Source of the DNA: Burkholderia aenigmatica | GTDB taxonomy: Bacteria; Pseudomonadota; Gammaproteobacteria; Burkholderiales; Burkholderiaceae | Assembly: GCF_902499175.1 (NCBI RefSeq) | Contig: NZ_CABVQC010000009.1 | Coordinates: 62,001-126,000 of the forward strand | Length of the DNA: 64,000 nt | Direction: 5' to 3' | In this document: positions 36,316 to 45,763 of the stretch, in pieces | Position numbering within the stretch: the first letter of the stretch is position 1 | Layout: every line of letters starts with the position of its first letter | The notes under the pieces: model-generated | Told to the model about the DNA's origin: nothing | What the model saw: the letters and a program-made list of their open reading frames with translations, nothing else | The model's database searches: none | Made by a program: the position numbers and the translations under genes

Positions 36316-36762
36316 ATGCCACGTTTTGCCCGCCTCTTCGAAGCCGCCGCCGATACGCTGAACGCCTACTACCAGGCCGTCGCCGATGCCAATCTCGACG
36401 CGCTGCTGGGATTGTGGATCGACGAGGATTTCGCCAGCTGCGTATGGGCGGACGGCGAGCATCTGCACGGCCTCGACCAGATCCGCAGCGGGCTCGCCAA
36501 CCGGCTCGCCACGCGCCCCGTGACGATCGAGCCGCTCGACATCCGCGTGTACGACAGCCTCGGCACGGTCGTCTATACGATCGCCGAAGCGCATCAGCAG
36601 GCCGACCTGACGGCCGAACCCGACATGGTTTTCGCCACGTACGTGATGATTCACGAACGCGGCGAGTGGCGCATCGCGCATATTCACGCGAGCCCGATTC
36701 CTGAACAAGCGGCCGGACAATTCGCCGCGAAGATCCGTCACGGGCAGGGTCCGCTGCACTGA
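36316..36762 (+). CDS. SnoaL/NTF2-like protein
   Basis: The 148-residue soluble protein has the alpha+beta barrel pattern of the SnoaL/NTF2-like superfamily: an N-terminal amphipathic helix (RLFEAAADTLNAYYQAVADANLDALLGLWIDEDF), the WADGEHLHGLDQIRSGLANRL segment and alternating strands ending GEWRIAHIHASPIP (segments shortened here to the first and last conserved parts). These domains serve as small-molecule isomerases, hydrolases or dimer modules; no specific activity can be assigned. It is 115 bp after waaF and 34 bp before a YheT hydrolase gene, probably co-transcribed with the latter. Confidence 0.75.
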   Translation: MPRFARLFEAAADTLNAYYQAVADANLDALLGLWIDEDFASCVWADGEHLHGLDQIRSGLANRLATRPVTIEPLDIRVYDSLGTVVYTIAEAHQQADLTAEPDMVFATYVMIHERGEWRIAHIHASPIPEQAAGQFAAKIRHGQGPLH

Positions 36763-36796
36763 CGAAAAGACGAAGCAACGCATACGCGGGGCGATC

Positions 36797-37834
36797 ATGA
36801 GTACGGCTTCTCCGCCCACCTCGCCGCTGACCGGGGCCCCGGCCCCCGACGACGACACACTGCGCTATCGCGCACCACGCTGGCTGCCCAACAGCCATGC
36901 GCAAACCATCGTGCCCGCGCTGTTCGCGCGACGCCCCGTCGTCGCTTACCGACGAGAGCGATGGGAAACCCCCGACCACGATTTCATCGATCTCGACTGG
37001 GTCGCGCATCTCGACAGCGCGGCGCCGGCGCCCGATGCGCCGCTGTTCGTGCTGTTCCACGGCCTCGAAGGCAGCTCCGGCTCGCACTACGCGCTCGCGA
37101 TGATGGCCGCCGCGCGTGCGAAGGGCTGGCACGCCGTCGTGCCGCACTTCCGCAGTTGCAGCGGCGAGATCAACCGCCAGCCGCGCTTCTACCATCTCGC
37201 TGACAGCGCCGAAGTCGACTGGATCCTGCGCCGGCTCGCCGCGCAGCATCGCGGGCCGCTGGTCGCGGCCGGCGTGTCGCTCGGCGGCAACGTGCTGTTG
37301 CGCTGGCTCGGCGAGCATCGCAGCGACACGTCGATCCTGCGAGCGGCCGCCGCGATCTCGACGCCGATCGACGTGCACGCCGGCGGGCGCGCGTTGTCGC
37401 AAGGCTTTGCGATGATCTACACGCGCAGCTTCCTGAAGACGCTCAAGCGCAAGGCGCTCGCGAAGCTCGACCAGTATCCGGGGCTGTTCGACCGCGAAGC
37501 GATGCTGCAGGCCGTGACGATGCGCGACTTCGACGAGATCGTGACCGCGCCGCTGCACGGTTTCGCGGATGCGGACGACTACTGGACCAAGGCGACGACA
37601 CGGCCGCTGCTGCCCGCGATCGACGTACCGACGCTGCTCCTCAACGCCCGCAACGACCCGTTCCTGCCTGAATCGGCGCTGCCCGGCCCGGCCGACGTAT
37701 CGCCGGCCGTCGAACTCGACCAGCCCGCGGCCGGCGGGCACGCGGGATTCATGACCGGGCCGTTCCCCGGCCGCCTCGACTGGCTGTCGGCGCGGGTGTT
37801 CGGCTATTGCTCCAAATTCGTCGACCATGGATGA
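36797..37834 (+). CDS. YheT-family alpha/beta hydrolase
   Basis: The 345-residue protein matches the YheT/UPF0017 group of alpha/beta hydrolases. The start PRWLPNSHAQTIVPALF is typical. The nucleophile elbow is GVSLGGNVLLRWLGE (Ser near residue 158), and FVLFHGLEGSSGSHYA forms the oxyanion region. Catalytic Asp and His are expected in LLNARNDPFLP and AAGGHAGFM near the end. The ATG overlaps nothing upstream, but the stop overlaps the next gene by 8 bp. Substrate unknown; family members are esterase-like. Confidence in the family is high, in function low. Confidence 0.85.
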   Translation: MSTASPPTSPLTGAPAPDDDTLRYRAPRWLPNSHAQTIVPALFARRPVVAYRRERWETPDHDFIDLDWVAHLDSAAPAPDAPLFVLFHGLEGSSGSHYALAMMAAARAKGWHAVVPHFRSCSGEINRQPRFYHLADSAEVDWILRRLAAQHRGPLVAAGVSLGGNVLLRWLGEHRSDTSILRAAAAISTPIDVHAGGRALSQGFAMIYTRSFLKTLKRKALAKLDQYPGLFDREAMLQAVTMRDFDEIVTAPLHGFADADDYWTKATTRPLLPAIDVPTLLLNARNDPFLPESALPGPADVSPAVELDQPAAGGHAGFMTGPFPGRLDWLSARVFGYCSKFVDHG

Positions 37835-38414
37835 CATCGTCCGGCAGGCCCTCGCCAAATGGCCGAACGTGCCGCACTGTACCGGCTGGCTGCTGCTCGA
37901 CCGGCGCGGCGAATGGCGGCTGCGCGACGACGCGGCGCAGGCGGCCGGCGAGCTCGGCTCGCCGATCCGCCATGCGGCGCTGAACGCGTTCATTGGCCGC
38001 AACTACGAATGCGATGCGCAAGGCCAGTGGTTCTTCCAGAACGGGCCGCAGCGCGTGTACGTCGAGCTCGCCTATACGCCGTGGGTCGTCCGGCTCGCCG
38101 AGCGCGACGGGCAGCTCACGCTCGCCGACCAGACCGGCACGCCGTTCGAACCGGACGAGGCCTGGCTCGACGACGCGGGTGGCGTACTGTTTCGCGCGGC
38201 CGGTACGCCGCCGCGCATCGCGGCGCTGCACGATCATGATCTCGGGCTGTTCGCCGATCACGCGGATTTCGATACCGCGCCGCCCGTGCTGCGCTGGCGC
38301 GACAGCCGCACGCTGCCGCTCGGCAGCATTGTCTGCGCGGACGTCCCCGCCCGGTTCGGCTACGTCGCAAGCCCGGCGCAACAGGCACGCGGCGAGGCCG
38401 GCGCAAGTACCTGA
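37827..38414 (+). CDS. Conserved DUF protein of Burkholderiales type
   Basis: The 195-residue soluble protein begins DDIVRQALAKWPNVPHCTGWLLLDRRGEW and contains RNYECDAQGQWFFQNGPQRVYVELAYTPWVVRL in its middle (quoted here only as key parts CTGWLLLDRRGEW and QNGPQRVYVELAYTPWV). Proteins of this appearance are annotated as an unnamed DUF family in Burkholderia and Ralstonia; I do not recall the DUF number with certainty. The start lies 8 bp inside the preceding YheT gene, so translation is coupled. It ends 39 bp from the convergent M48 gene. Function unknown. Confidence 0.7.
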   Translation: MDDIVRQALAKWPNVPHCTGWLLLDRRGEWRLRDDAAQAAGELGSPIRHAALNAFIGRNYECDAQGQWFFQNGPQRVYVELAYTPWVVRLAERDGQLTLADQTGTPFEPDEAWLDDAGGVLFRAAGTPPRIAALHDHDLGLFADHADFDTAPPVLRWRDSRTLPLGSIVCADVPARFGYVASPAQQARGEAGAST

Positions 38415-38453
38415 CCCGCGGCGGCTTCGCCCGCGTTTGCCGCGTCGCGGCCG

Positions 38454-40148
38454 CTACCCGCGGCCGTTCTTCTCGTCCTCGCGCTCTTCCTTGTAGCGCG
38501 CCTCGAATTCCAGCAGCCGCGCGCCGATCATCGACTGCTCGTAGAACGACACGTCCTTCGCGTCGCGCGCATCCTTCAGCTGGCGAATCGCCGACGGCCA
38601 TGCGCCGTCGAGCGCGAGCTTCTCCGCTAGCGCGCGGCGCCGCGCCAGCACGTCGCCCTTGCCATCGCTCGCCTTCGCGAGATAGTCCCACCAGTCCGGC
38701 TGCTCGGGGTCGGCATTTGCCTGCGCGCGTGCCTGCGCCTGCGCTTCGGCGAAACGGCGCGCGGCGATCAATGCCTGAAGATGCACGACGATCGCGGCGT
38801 GCGACGCCGGCCAGCGCCGCTGCGCGAGCGCAGCAAGCCGCACCGCGTCGTCGGCGCGCCCCGCGCGGCGCGCGATGTCGGCGGCCAGCACGTCGAGGCT
38901 CGGCGAACCCGTCGCCGGATCGCCCTCGCGCCGCTCGCGCGCGTCGAACGCGGTGCGTGCCGACGCGAGCGCCTTGCCGGCCGCGTCATACTCGCCGAGC
39001 TGCGCGTTCGCGAGTGCGATGCCGTACCAGTTCGCCGCGACGTTCGGCGCCGTGCGATCGTCGATCTCGAACTGCATCCGGCGCGCCTCGGCCGCGATGT
39101 CGGTCGGCGCGCGGTTCTGCAGGACCCGCAGCCGCGCACGCACGAACCCGTATTCGGGCGACTGGCGCGGCTGCCGGTACGGCGCGCGACGCGCGCGATC
39201 CTCCATGTCGGCGATCCGCTCGCCGGTCAGCGGGTGCGTGCGCGCATACGCCGGCACGCCCGCATCGCCCATCGACGCGCGGTCGAGCCGCTCGAAGAAG
39301 CCCGGCATCCCGTACGGGTCGTAGCCCGCGCCCGCAAGCAACTGGAAGCCGACGCGATCGGCCTCGCGCTCGGCCGAACGCGAGAAGCGCAGCTGGTTGT
39401 CCACCGCATACGCCTGCCCGCCCACCGCGATCGCGCTGCCGAGGTCGCCGCTTCTCGCGAGCACGCCGGCCAGCACGCCGAGCAGCATCGTCGCGAGCGC
39501 CGTATAGCCGGTCTTCTCGCTCGCACCGATCATCCGCGCGATGTGCCGTTGCAGCACGTGCCCCATCTCGTGGCCGACCACCGACGCAAGCTCCGACTCC
39601 GTCTGCGTCGTGACGACGAGCCCGCTGTTGATTCCGATGAAGCCGCCCGGCATCGAGAACGCGTTGATCTGCGGATCGCGCACCGGGAACAGGTCGAAGT
39701 CCGGCGTGTAGCCGCCGATGAAGCGCGCGGCCGCGGCGGCCGCGAGCCGCGCCGCCATCGCGTTCAGGTAGTCGCGCACGAGCCAGTCGTCGAGATAGTC
39801 GGGATCGCGCCGCACTTCGCGCATCACACGCTCGCCGAGCCGGCGCTCGGCCTGCGGCGTCAGCGACCCGCCGGAGCCGTCGCCGAGATCGGGCAGTTCG
39901 AGCGCGCGAAGCGGCGCGCGCAGGCTCGCGGCCGGCGCCGATGTGCCGCCCGTGTCCGAAAACCGGCTCTCCGCGCCGCCGTACGTACCGAACACGCCGG
40001 GCGCGATGCCGGAGGGCACGGTGGAAATCGACCGGGCGCCGTCGGCCGCCGATTCGAGCGGCGGCGCGGACGCGCGCTGCGCATGGCCGCTCGGCGGCAA
40101 CGCGAGCACCGCCGACAGCGACACGGCAAGCAACTGTTTGACACGCAT
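38454..40148 (-). CDS. M48-family periplasmic metalloprotease with TPR domain (BepA-like)
   Basis: The 564-residue exported protein has a signal peptide (LLAVSLSAVLALPPSGHA), a peptidase M48 domain and a helical repeat C-terminus. The zinc motif HExxH is at His193-His197 in VVGHEMGHVLQRH, and the third ligand Glu is expected in RSAEREADRVGFQLL. TPR-like helices follow from about residue 330 (ANAQLGEYDAAGKALASARTAF; LAADIARRAGRADDAVRLA). This architecture matches E. coli BepA (YfgC), which degrades stalled LptD and BAM substrates. ATG 40148 starts the signal peptide; the longer frame to 40397 lacks one. It is convergent with the preceding gene and divergent from moaC. Confidence 0.88.
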   Translation of the reverse strand: MRVKQLLAVSLSAVLALPPSGHAQRASAPPLESAADGARSISTVPSGIAPGVFGTYGGAESRFSDTGGTSAPAASLRAPLRALELPDLGDGSGGSLTPQAERRLGERVMREVRRDPDYLDDWLVRDYLNAMAARLAAAAAARFIGGYTPDFDLFPVRDPQINAFSMPGGFIGINSGLVVTTQTESELASVVGHEMGHVLQRHIARMIGASEKTGYTALATMLLGVLAGVLARSGDLGSAIAVGGQAYAVDNQLRFSRSAEREADRVGFQLLAGAGYDPYGMPGFFERLDRASMGDAGVPAYARTHPLTGERIADMEDRARRAPYRQPRQSPEYGFVRARLRVLQNRAPTDIAAEARRMQFEIDDRTAPNVAANWYGIALANAQLGEYDAAGKALASARTAFDARERREGDPATGSPSLDVLAADIARRAGRADDAVRLAALAQRRWPASHAAIVVHLQALIAARRFAEAQAQARAQANADPEQPDWWDYLAKASDGKGDVLARRRALAEKLALDGAWPSAIRQLKDARDAKDVSFYEQSMIGARLLEFEARYKEEREDEKNGRG

Positions 40149-40418
40149 GGCAGGATGAAAACGACGCCGTCCCGCGCGCCGGGCGCGCATCGCGGCGTTT
40201 GGTCTGAATATTCGGGTCATTGTACCGGCGGCAGCGTGACTGTCCCGTGCGGCATGGGTGCCATCTGCGCACCCGGCGCCGCGAATGCCACTGCTATGAT
40301 AGGCGCCCGTTGAAACGTTGGATCGACTCGCGGCGCAGAGACGAGATTCGATGCCCCGCCCGATCGCGACGCCGGATCGAGGGACGTGCTCGCGCACTCC
40401 GTTCCACTAGAGGAAGAC

Positions 40419-40907
40419 ATGTCAGGACTCACCCATTTCGACGCCGCCGGCCACGCCCACATGGTCGACGTCGGCGGCAAGCAGGAAACGCAACGCATCG
40501 CGATCGCGCGCGGCACGATCCGGATGCTGCCGGCCACCTTCGCGCTGATCCGCGACGGCAAGGCGAAGAAAGGCGACGTGCTCGGCGTCGCGCGCATCGC
40601 GGCCATCCAGGGCGCCAAGCGCACGGCCGACCTGATCCCGCTGTGCCACCCGCTCGCGCTGACGCGCGTAGCCGTCGACTTCGAACTCGACGACGCGCTG
40701 CCGGGCGTCCATTGCGTCGCGCAGGTCGAGACGTTCGGCCGGACCGGCGTCGAGATGGAAGCGCTGACCGCCGTGCAGGTCGGGCTGCTGACCGTCTACG
40801 ACATGTGCAAGGCCGTCGATCGCGGGATGGTGATCACCGACGTGAGCGTGCGCGAGAAGCGCGGCGGGAAGTCGGGGGACTGGAAGGCGGAAGACACGGC
40901 GGGTTGA
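40419..40907 (+). CDS. moaC: Cyclic pyranopterin monophosphate synthase
   Basis: The 162-residue protein catalyses conversion of the MoaA product to cyclic pyranopterin monophosphate in molybdenum-cofactor synthesis. It opens [20 protein letters not shown], typical of MoaC. The conserved active-site blocks [19 protein letters not shown] and [25 protein letters not shown] are present (shortened: [23 protein letters not shown]), and the C-terminus ends [12 protein letters not shown] 40419 has AGGAAG upstream and gives the family length, so the longer in-frame start at 40386 is rejected. A TATGAT at 40292-40297 may be its -10. No other mo genes lie in the window. Confidence 0.96.
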   Translation: MSGLTHFDAAGHAHMVDVGGKQETQRIAIARGTIRMLPATFALIRDGKAKKGDVLGVARIAAIQGAKRTADLIPLCHPLALTRVAVDFELDDALPGVHCVAQVETFGRTGVEMEALTAVQVGLLTVYDMCKAVDRGMVITDVSVREKRGGKSGDWKAEDTAG

Positions 40908-41004
40908 ATGCCAGCGGCGGCCGCAGCAGCAGCCATTCACGGGGCATCGTCGGCCGTAACGATGTCCCGTTCGAACGATAAAGAGCCAGAAAAACACATC
41001 ACAA

Positions 41005-42213
41005 ATGAAGACCCACACGCTGAAATACGGCGCGGCACTGCTGTGCGCGCTCGCCCTGCTGCCGGCCGCCGCATCGGCCGCCGGCACCTGCCCCGCCGCC
41101 GACACCGCCGCGCGCGCGGCCATCGACACGCAGCATCGCGTCCAGCAGATCCGCGTTCCGCCGAGCGACGGCGGCGGCGTCGACATTGCACCACCGCTGC
41201 GCGACGCGCTGCGTGCGTACAAGCAGGCGCTCGTCGGCGCGATCGACGCGCGGCTCGCGTGCAGCGACGAACAGGTCGACCCGGCCGCGCTGAAACGCAC
41301 GCTCGCGACCACGCTCGGCGTGCCCGCCCAACCCACTACCCAGTTTAAAGATGGCGAATCGGCATTCGGCCGCAATCCGGACGTCGGCGTCGAACGCGGC
41401 GGCACGTCGCGCCCGTTGCTTTTCGTGCGCGCCGGTTTCGACATCGCATGCGGCGACGACAACGTGCTGACCGCGTACGCCTGGGAAAACGGTGCTTGGC
41501 GGCGCGTGCTGCGCTGGCAGGCCGGCGACTACAAGGACATCGGCGGCGCGTACGGCGCCGGCTTCTGGTTCTCGGCGCTACCCGGCGGGCAGGTCGCGGT
41601 CGTCCACGGCACGCCGTGGTGCGCGTCGCGCTGGAGCCAGTTCGCCGTGGACGTGGTCGCGCCGGCCAACGGCTCGGCCGTGCAGCGCACGGTGTTCCAT
41701 TCCGAGAACAGCTACGTGCTCGACGAAAACCCGATCCGCTTCAAGGTGCGCCCCGACGGCTTCGAGGTGCGGGCGACGGTCGGCTCGAAGGACAGCGATG
41801 TGATGACGCGGCCGGGCGTCTTCCGCTATCGCGTCGACGGCGGCACCGTGCAGCGCGTACAGCCCGTTGCGCTCAACGGCCGCGATTTCGTCGACGAATG
41901 GCTGAAGGCGGACGATGCGCTGGCGCGCGAATGGAGCGAGCCCGCCGCCGCAGCGGCCGCGCTGAAAGGCCGACAGGTGTTCGAAAAGGCCAGCAAGACT
42001 GCCGACAGGGGGTTCGCGTACGGCCCGGTGCGCAGTTGCTCGGACAGCAAGGACCGCTTTCAGGTCGAACTCGATCTGACGGGCAACACCGGAGAAACGG
42101 TCGCGCGGCACTATGCGCTGATTCGCCAGGAGCGCAACGGGTTCACGCTGCTCGGGCTGAGCACGGCGGCCGAGCCGGCTTGCCGCGGCGCGAACCTGAT
42201 GCCGCAGCACTGA
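41005..42213 (+). CDS. Exported hypothetical protein
   Basis: The 402-residue protein starts with a clear Sec signal peptide (LKYGAALLCALALLPAAASAAG, cleavage after ASA near residue 25). I do not recognise the family. The mature part is soluble, with cysteines that could pair, and a repeated beta-rich pattern (YAWENGAWRRVLRWQAGDY; VFRYRVDGGTVQRVQPVALNGRDFVDEWL; shortened). The phrase NGRDFVDEWLKADD suggests a carbohydrate or protein-binding fold, but this is only an impression. It is 97 bp downstream of moaC and faces the small lipoprotein gene convergently. A periplasmic role is certain only as a location. Confidence 0.7.
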   Translation: MKTHTLKYGAALLCALALLPAAASAAGTCPAADTAARAAIDTQHRVQQIRVPPSDGGGVDIAPPLRDALRAYKQALVGAIDARLACSDEQVDPAALKRTLATTLGVPAQPTTQFKDGESAFGRNPDVGVERGGTSRPLLFVRAGFDIACGDDNVLTAYAWENGAWRRVLRWQAGDYKDIGGAYGAGFWFSALPGGQVAVVHGTPWCASRWSQFAVDVVAPANGSAVQRTVFHSENSYVLDENPIRFKVRPDGFEVRATVGSKDSDVMTRPGVFRYRVDGGTVQRVQPVALNGRDFVDEWLKADDALAREWSEPAAAAAALKGRQVFEKASKTADRGFAYGPVRSCSDSKDRFQVELDLTGNTGETVARHYALIRQERNGFTLLGLSTAAEPACRGANLMPQH

Positions 42214-42331
42214 ACGTCGGGCGCGCGCCACAACGGCCGCGCGCATCGACTGTCGGCGGCCGAGCGAAACGGTGCGGGTGGCCGCGGCGAAGCCGGACGG
42301 CAACCCGCACGCAGGCCGCACCGCCTGCCCA

Positions 42332-42682
42332 TCACTGGCCGCGCTGCGGCTCGAACACGAACGGTTGGGTCAGCATGAACGGGTTCGCGGTCGCGCCCGT
42401 CTGCACGCAGGTCGCGTGCGTCATCGCGTCGATGGCCGCGCGATCGGCCGCCGCATTGCGGCTGCTCGTGGTCACCGTGACGTTCTGCGCCTCGCCGGAC
42501 GTCGTCATCAGCGCGCGCACGAGTACGGTCGCCGGGCGCGTGAGCGGCTTCGCGGTATCCGGATAGACGGCACGCGGAATGTGGCAGGTCAGCTTGCTTT
42601 CCTGCGACGACGACAGCATCGCGCAGCCGGAAAACAGCATCGCGACGGCGGGCAGGATCAGGTAGGTCGAGCGAATAGCCAT
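42332..42682 (-). CDS. Small lipoprotein with TonB-C-like domain
   Basis: The 116-residue protein has a lipoprotein signal (LILPAVAMLFSGC; acylated Cys near residue 19). The mature part contains the pattern CHIPRAVYPDTAKPLTRPATVLVRALMTTSGEAQNVTV followed by RAAIDAMTHATC (shortened: PRAVYPDTAKPL, VLVRALMTTSGEAQNVTV). This is a TonB C-terminal-type alpha/beta fold as seen in stand-alone energy-transducer-like proteins. Two cysteines in the mature part may form a disulfide. ATG 42682 begins the signal peptide; the start 48 bp upstream does not. Its partner is unknown because no TonB receptor or ExbBD gene is nearby. Confidence 0.75.
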   Translation of the reverse strand: MAIRSTYLILPAVAMLFSGCAMLSSSQESKLTCHIPRAVYPDTAKPLTRPATVLVRALMTTSGEAQNVTVTTSSRNAAADRAAIDAMTHATCVQTGATANPFMLTQPFVFEPQRGQ

Positions 42683-43136
42683 GGTCGAATATCGTTCTTG
42701 AGCACTGTTCCGGACACACGCGCCGCGCACCGGGGAACATCGCCCGGCCGCACCGCGTGCGTCACACTGCGCCGCGGCCTTCGGACCGGCGCCCCGTTAC
42801 GGCCGCACAGCCGATCGATGCCCGGCCGCGATCCTGCGTGGTGAACCTCCCGGATGGCCGGGGTACTGCTTGTGCTGACGCCGGCCCAGGCCCTATGCGA
42901 GCCGGTACGCACGCGCTTTCGCGCATTGTGCACGCGCCACCCGGAAAGCGGCGGTGATTTGACAATGGTTGACGCGAATCGCCGCGCGTTCAGCCAGAAT
43001 CCGCGCAATCCGCGAGGTAATCGCTACGCGGCCGGATTCGCCGGGTTCGCGCCCGGCAGTTCGGCCCGACGCACACTACGACTTCCTCACCGCGCGGCAC
43101 ATGCCGGCATTCCCCGTCCGGCAGGCGCGGCACGCA
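42683..43136. other. 454-bp gap without a recognised gene
   Basis: This spacer separates the small lipoprotein gene from the end of pglL. It is GC-rich with short imperfect inverted repeats (for example CCGGAC...ATGCCGG near 43105) but no strong U-tract terminator. A TTGACA at 42959 lacks a convincing -10. Short frames here look like chance frames. Confidence 0.5.
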
Positions 43137-44915
43137 TCAATCCGAATCGTCGTCGTCCTCGTCGTCGGCCGCATCGGCCGGCACTTCGCCGTATTTCGCG
43201 ACGACCGCCGCCTTGAACGGCTTCAGCGCCGGCTGCTGATCGCACAGCTTGTACAGCGCCGCCAGTTGCTGCGGCCAGTCCTTCAACTCCTTCGCAAACA
43301 CGTGCAGGCGCGCGACGGTGTCGAGCGCATCGGTGTTGCGGCCCGCCAGCGCCTGCAGCGCCGCATAGCGGCGCAGCACCGTCTCGCCGGGCAGCAGCGC
43401 GATCGCGCGTTCATGCGCGGCGAGCTTGGCCGGCAGGTCGTCCGCCGAAATCGGCAGCAGCGTGGCCGCGCCGTATTCACCCCACGCGCCGAACAGCAGC
43501 GACGGTGCATCGCGGTACTGCGCGGCCGGATCGCTGCCGTAATACAGCACTTCCGCGCGCTGGTAGTCGCGCAGCACGGGCACCGCCGCCAGCACGCCGC
43601 CGACCGACAGCACCGCGAACAACCCGAACGCTGCGCGCCCCGGCAGGATGCGCAGCGGCTTCACGTCGAGCAGCCCGATCACGAACATCGCCGGCAACAG
43701 GAAGAACATGTACTGCTGCGGATACTCGACCAGCGCGTGCATCAACAGGATGCCGATCAGCGCAAAGCCGAACACGCGCATGCTCGACTGCGGCGCGCGC
43801 ACCGCACGCACAAACCACGTCACGAGCGTGACGACGAGCACGCCCAAGCCGACGAGGCCGGACTTCGCGAGCAGGTCGATGAAGATGTCGTGCGAGTTGT
43901 TCGCAATCTCGACGCCGCCGAGCGAACGCACGAGCGCGAACTGGTGCGACGGGAACTCGCCCCAGCCGACGCCGAGCAGCGGATGCTCGCGGAACATCGC
44001 GAGCCCGTACTTCCACAGCGCGAGACGCGGCGCAATCTGCCCCGCGTCGCGCATCCGGTCGGCCGCGGATTCCGCGAGATTCAGGTGATAGTGCACGTTG
44101 GCCCAGCGCACCGCGACGTTCACCGCGATGAATGCCACCGCGAGCACGACCGGGATCAGCCACGCGCGCGCATTGCCCGGCGCACGACGCGATTCGAGCC
44201 ACGCCATCCAGAAGCCTGCGACGACCATGACCCCGACCTGCAGCCACGGCCCGCGCGACACCGTCAGCGCGAGACCGACCGACAGCACGATCGACAGCGC
44301 GAACCACGCCCATACCGCGAGCCGGCGCGTCTGCACGAGATACAGGGCGCCGGCGAGCGCGAACGCGATGTAGCTGGCCAGATGGTTCGCCTGCGCCATG
44401 TTGCCGTACGGACGGCGATCGACCGCGACGTTGTACATCACGACGAACGGCGACAGCGCCGACTCGAGGTGGAACAACTGCGCGATCTGGGTTCCGACCG
44501 CGAACACGCCGCCGATGAGCAGCGCACCGGCCATCATCCGCGACACGGCCTCGGCCAGCCCGTCGCGCGCGAGCGCATAGCCGGCCTGCATCGCGACCAG
44601 CGCGGCGGCAAGATAGCCGACCGCCAGCCAGTTCATCGACGGCACCTTGAGCGGGATCAGCGCGACCTGCGCGATGAGCACCACGGCGAACCCGAGCGGC
44701 GCGACGAACGCGGCCGGCGCCGCAAACGGCTCGGCCGGGCGACCCGTGCGCGCGAGCAGCACGACGGACACCCCCACCAGCAGATACAGCACCAGCGCGG
44801 AAAACTCGGAATAGAAGGTCGGGATCGGATACGTGTGATTCGTGATTGCGTACGGCACGATCAGGGCGACAGCCAGTGCAACGAGCGGCAACGAACGGGA
44901 AAAAGTGGAGGGCAT
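43137..44915 (-). CDS. pglL: O-oligosaccharyltransferase (PglL/Wzy_C ligase family)
   Basis: The 592-residue inner-membrane protein carries about 12 hydrophobic helices and the O-antigen-ligase (Wzy_C) signature FPSHQFALVRSLGGVEIANNSHDIFIDLLAKSG, in which the NNSHD histidine is the catalytically important residue of PglL enzymes (quoted here as NNSHDIFIDLLAKSG). A C-terminal Wzy_C_2-type periplasmic domain with TPR-like character follows from about residue 430, ending in an acidic DDEDDDD tail. PglL transfers lipid-linked glycans to Ser/Thr of periplasmic proteins. The adjacent type IV pilin gene, 153 bp upstream, makes pilin the obvious substrate. In B. cenocepacia, PglL also modifies other exported proteins. 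Confidence 0.9.
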   Translation of the reverse strand: MPSTFSRSLPLVALAVALIVPYAITNHTYPIPTFYSEFSALVLYLLVGVSVVLLARTGRPAEPFAAPAAFVAPLGFAVVLIAQVALIPLKVPSMNWLAVGYLAAALVAMQAGYALARDGLAEAVSRMMAGALLIGGVFAVGTQIAQLFHLESALSPFVVMYNVAVDRRPYGNMAQANHLASYIAFALAGALYLVQTRRLAVWAWFALSIVLSVGLALTVSRGPWLQVGVMVVAGFWMAWLESRRAPGNARAWLIPVVLAVAFIAVNVAVRWANVHYHLNLAESAADRMRDAGQIAPRLALWKYGLAMFREHPLLGVGWGEFPSHQFALVRSLGGVEIANNSHDIFIDLLAKSGLVGLGVLVVTLVTWFVRAVRAPQSSMRVFGFALIGILLMHALVEYPQQYMFFLLPAMFVIGLLDVKPLRILPGRAAFGLFAVLSVGGVLAAVPVLRDYQRAEVLYYGSDPAAQYRDAPSLLFGAWGEYGAATLLPISADDLPAKLAAHERAIALLPGETVLRRYAALQALAGRNTDALDTVARLHVFAKELKDWPQQLAALYKLCDQQPALKPFKAAVVAKYGEVPADAADDEDDDDSD

Positions 44916-45068
44916 GAGCGAACCGGATGTCAGCAACCGGCGCACTATACAAAACTTTCCCCCCTCTGTGCGGGGCCTTCGCGCCGCGACCCGACGCGGG
45001 ATGACCGCCCGGGCCGGCGGAAGCGGCGGCCGGCATGCTGCCCGCGCCGCCCTGCCCCGCCGCCGGCA

Positions 45069-45665
45069 CTACGCGCGACACTCCGCCGGCGCATATTTCG
45101 CAGGCAGCGTCGCGGCGTCGCCCGGCAACGGCCCGGCCCCCGGCGCCGGCAACGACGACGCATCCTTGCCGGCGGCGAAGCACTCCCACGCGATCGCACC
45201 GGCCTGCATCGCGCCCTTTTTAAGCGGCACGCGCGCGGTGGGCGCATCGGCCTTGTCGGGCGCCGACGGCACGAGCACCAGCGTATTGGCGCCGGCCGCG
45301 GCGACGCGCGTGGTGAATGCGACCGTGATCTGGCCGGTCGCGCCGTCGATCGCGACGGATTCGACATTGCGGGTCGCGGCCGGCGGGCTGTAGCCGCCAT
45401 CGAGGCTCGTGCCGCTTGCCGCGTTGTCGGCGACGGCAAGCCGCGCGGACGACGCGAGCGCGAGCCCCTCGCCGACGCGCGAGCGCGCCAGGTAATCCTG
45501 GTACGCGGGAATCGCATAGGCTGCGATCACGCCGACGATCGCCAGCACGATCATCAGTTCGATCAGCGTGAAGCCGGCCGGCCGCCAGCGCGGCGACGGC
45601 CGGTTCGCGCGCCGCAGATCGGCGGCCACGCGACGGAACAGGGAAATGGAAAAGGCTTCGAACAT
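45069..45665 (-). CDS. Type IV pilin (PilA-like major pilin or minor pilin)
   Basis: The 198-residue protein contains the prepilin signature [22 protein letters not shown]: Gly31 at -1, Phe32 as N-methylated first residue, and Glu36 as Glu5 of the mature chain. The cytoplasmic leader is 31 residues, unusually long for the type IVa class. Two cysteines (162 and 196) bracket the C-terminal D-region. Mature length is about 167. ATG 45665 starts right after the terC terminator. No pilin assembly genes (pilB, pilC, pilD, pilQ) lie in the window. pglL follows downstream and probably glycosylates it. A long in-frame ORF to 46220 is a chance extension through terC. Confidence 0.9.
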   Translation of the reverse strand: MFEAFSISLFRRVAADLRRANRPSPRWRPAGFTLIELMIVLAIVGVIAAYAIPAYQDYLARSRVGEGLALASSARLAVADNAASGTSLDGGYSPPAATRNVESVAIDGATGQITVAFTTRVAAAGANTLVLVPSAPDKADAPTARVPLKKGAMQAGAIAWECFAAGKDASSLPAPGAGPLPGDAATLPAKYAPAECRA

Positions 45666-45686
45666 GGCAGGCTCCGGAAACGAAAA

Positions 45687-45710
45687 ACGCCTGCCGGTAA
45701 AGGCAGGCGT
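45687..45710 (-). terminator. Intrinsic terminator of terC
   Basis: Perfect 9-bp arms ACGCCTGCC/GGCAGGCGT around a 6-nt loop are followed on the minus strand by TTTTTCG. It lies 54 bp past the terC stop and directly before the pilin gene, separating the two transcripts. Confidence 0.88.
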
Positions 45711-45763
45711 CTCGATCGTAGCCAGCGGGCCGTGAATCCGGCAGTCGGCCGGACGGCCAATAG

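Noticed and set aside
42757-43136. Short ORFs in the gap before pglL
   Set aside because: No ribosome site, signal peptide or conserved pattern; composition typical of chance frames in GC-rich DNA.
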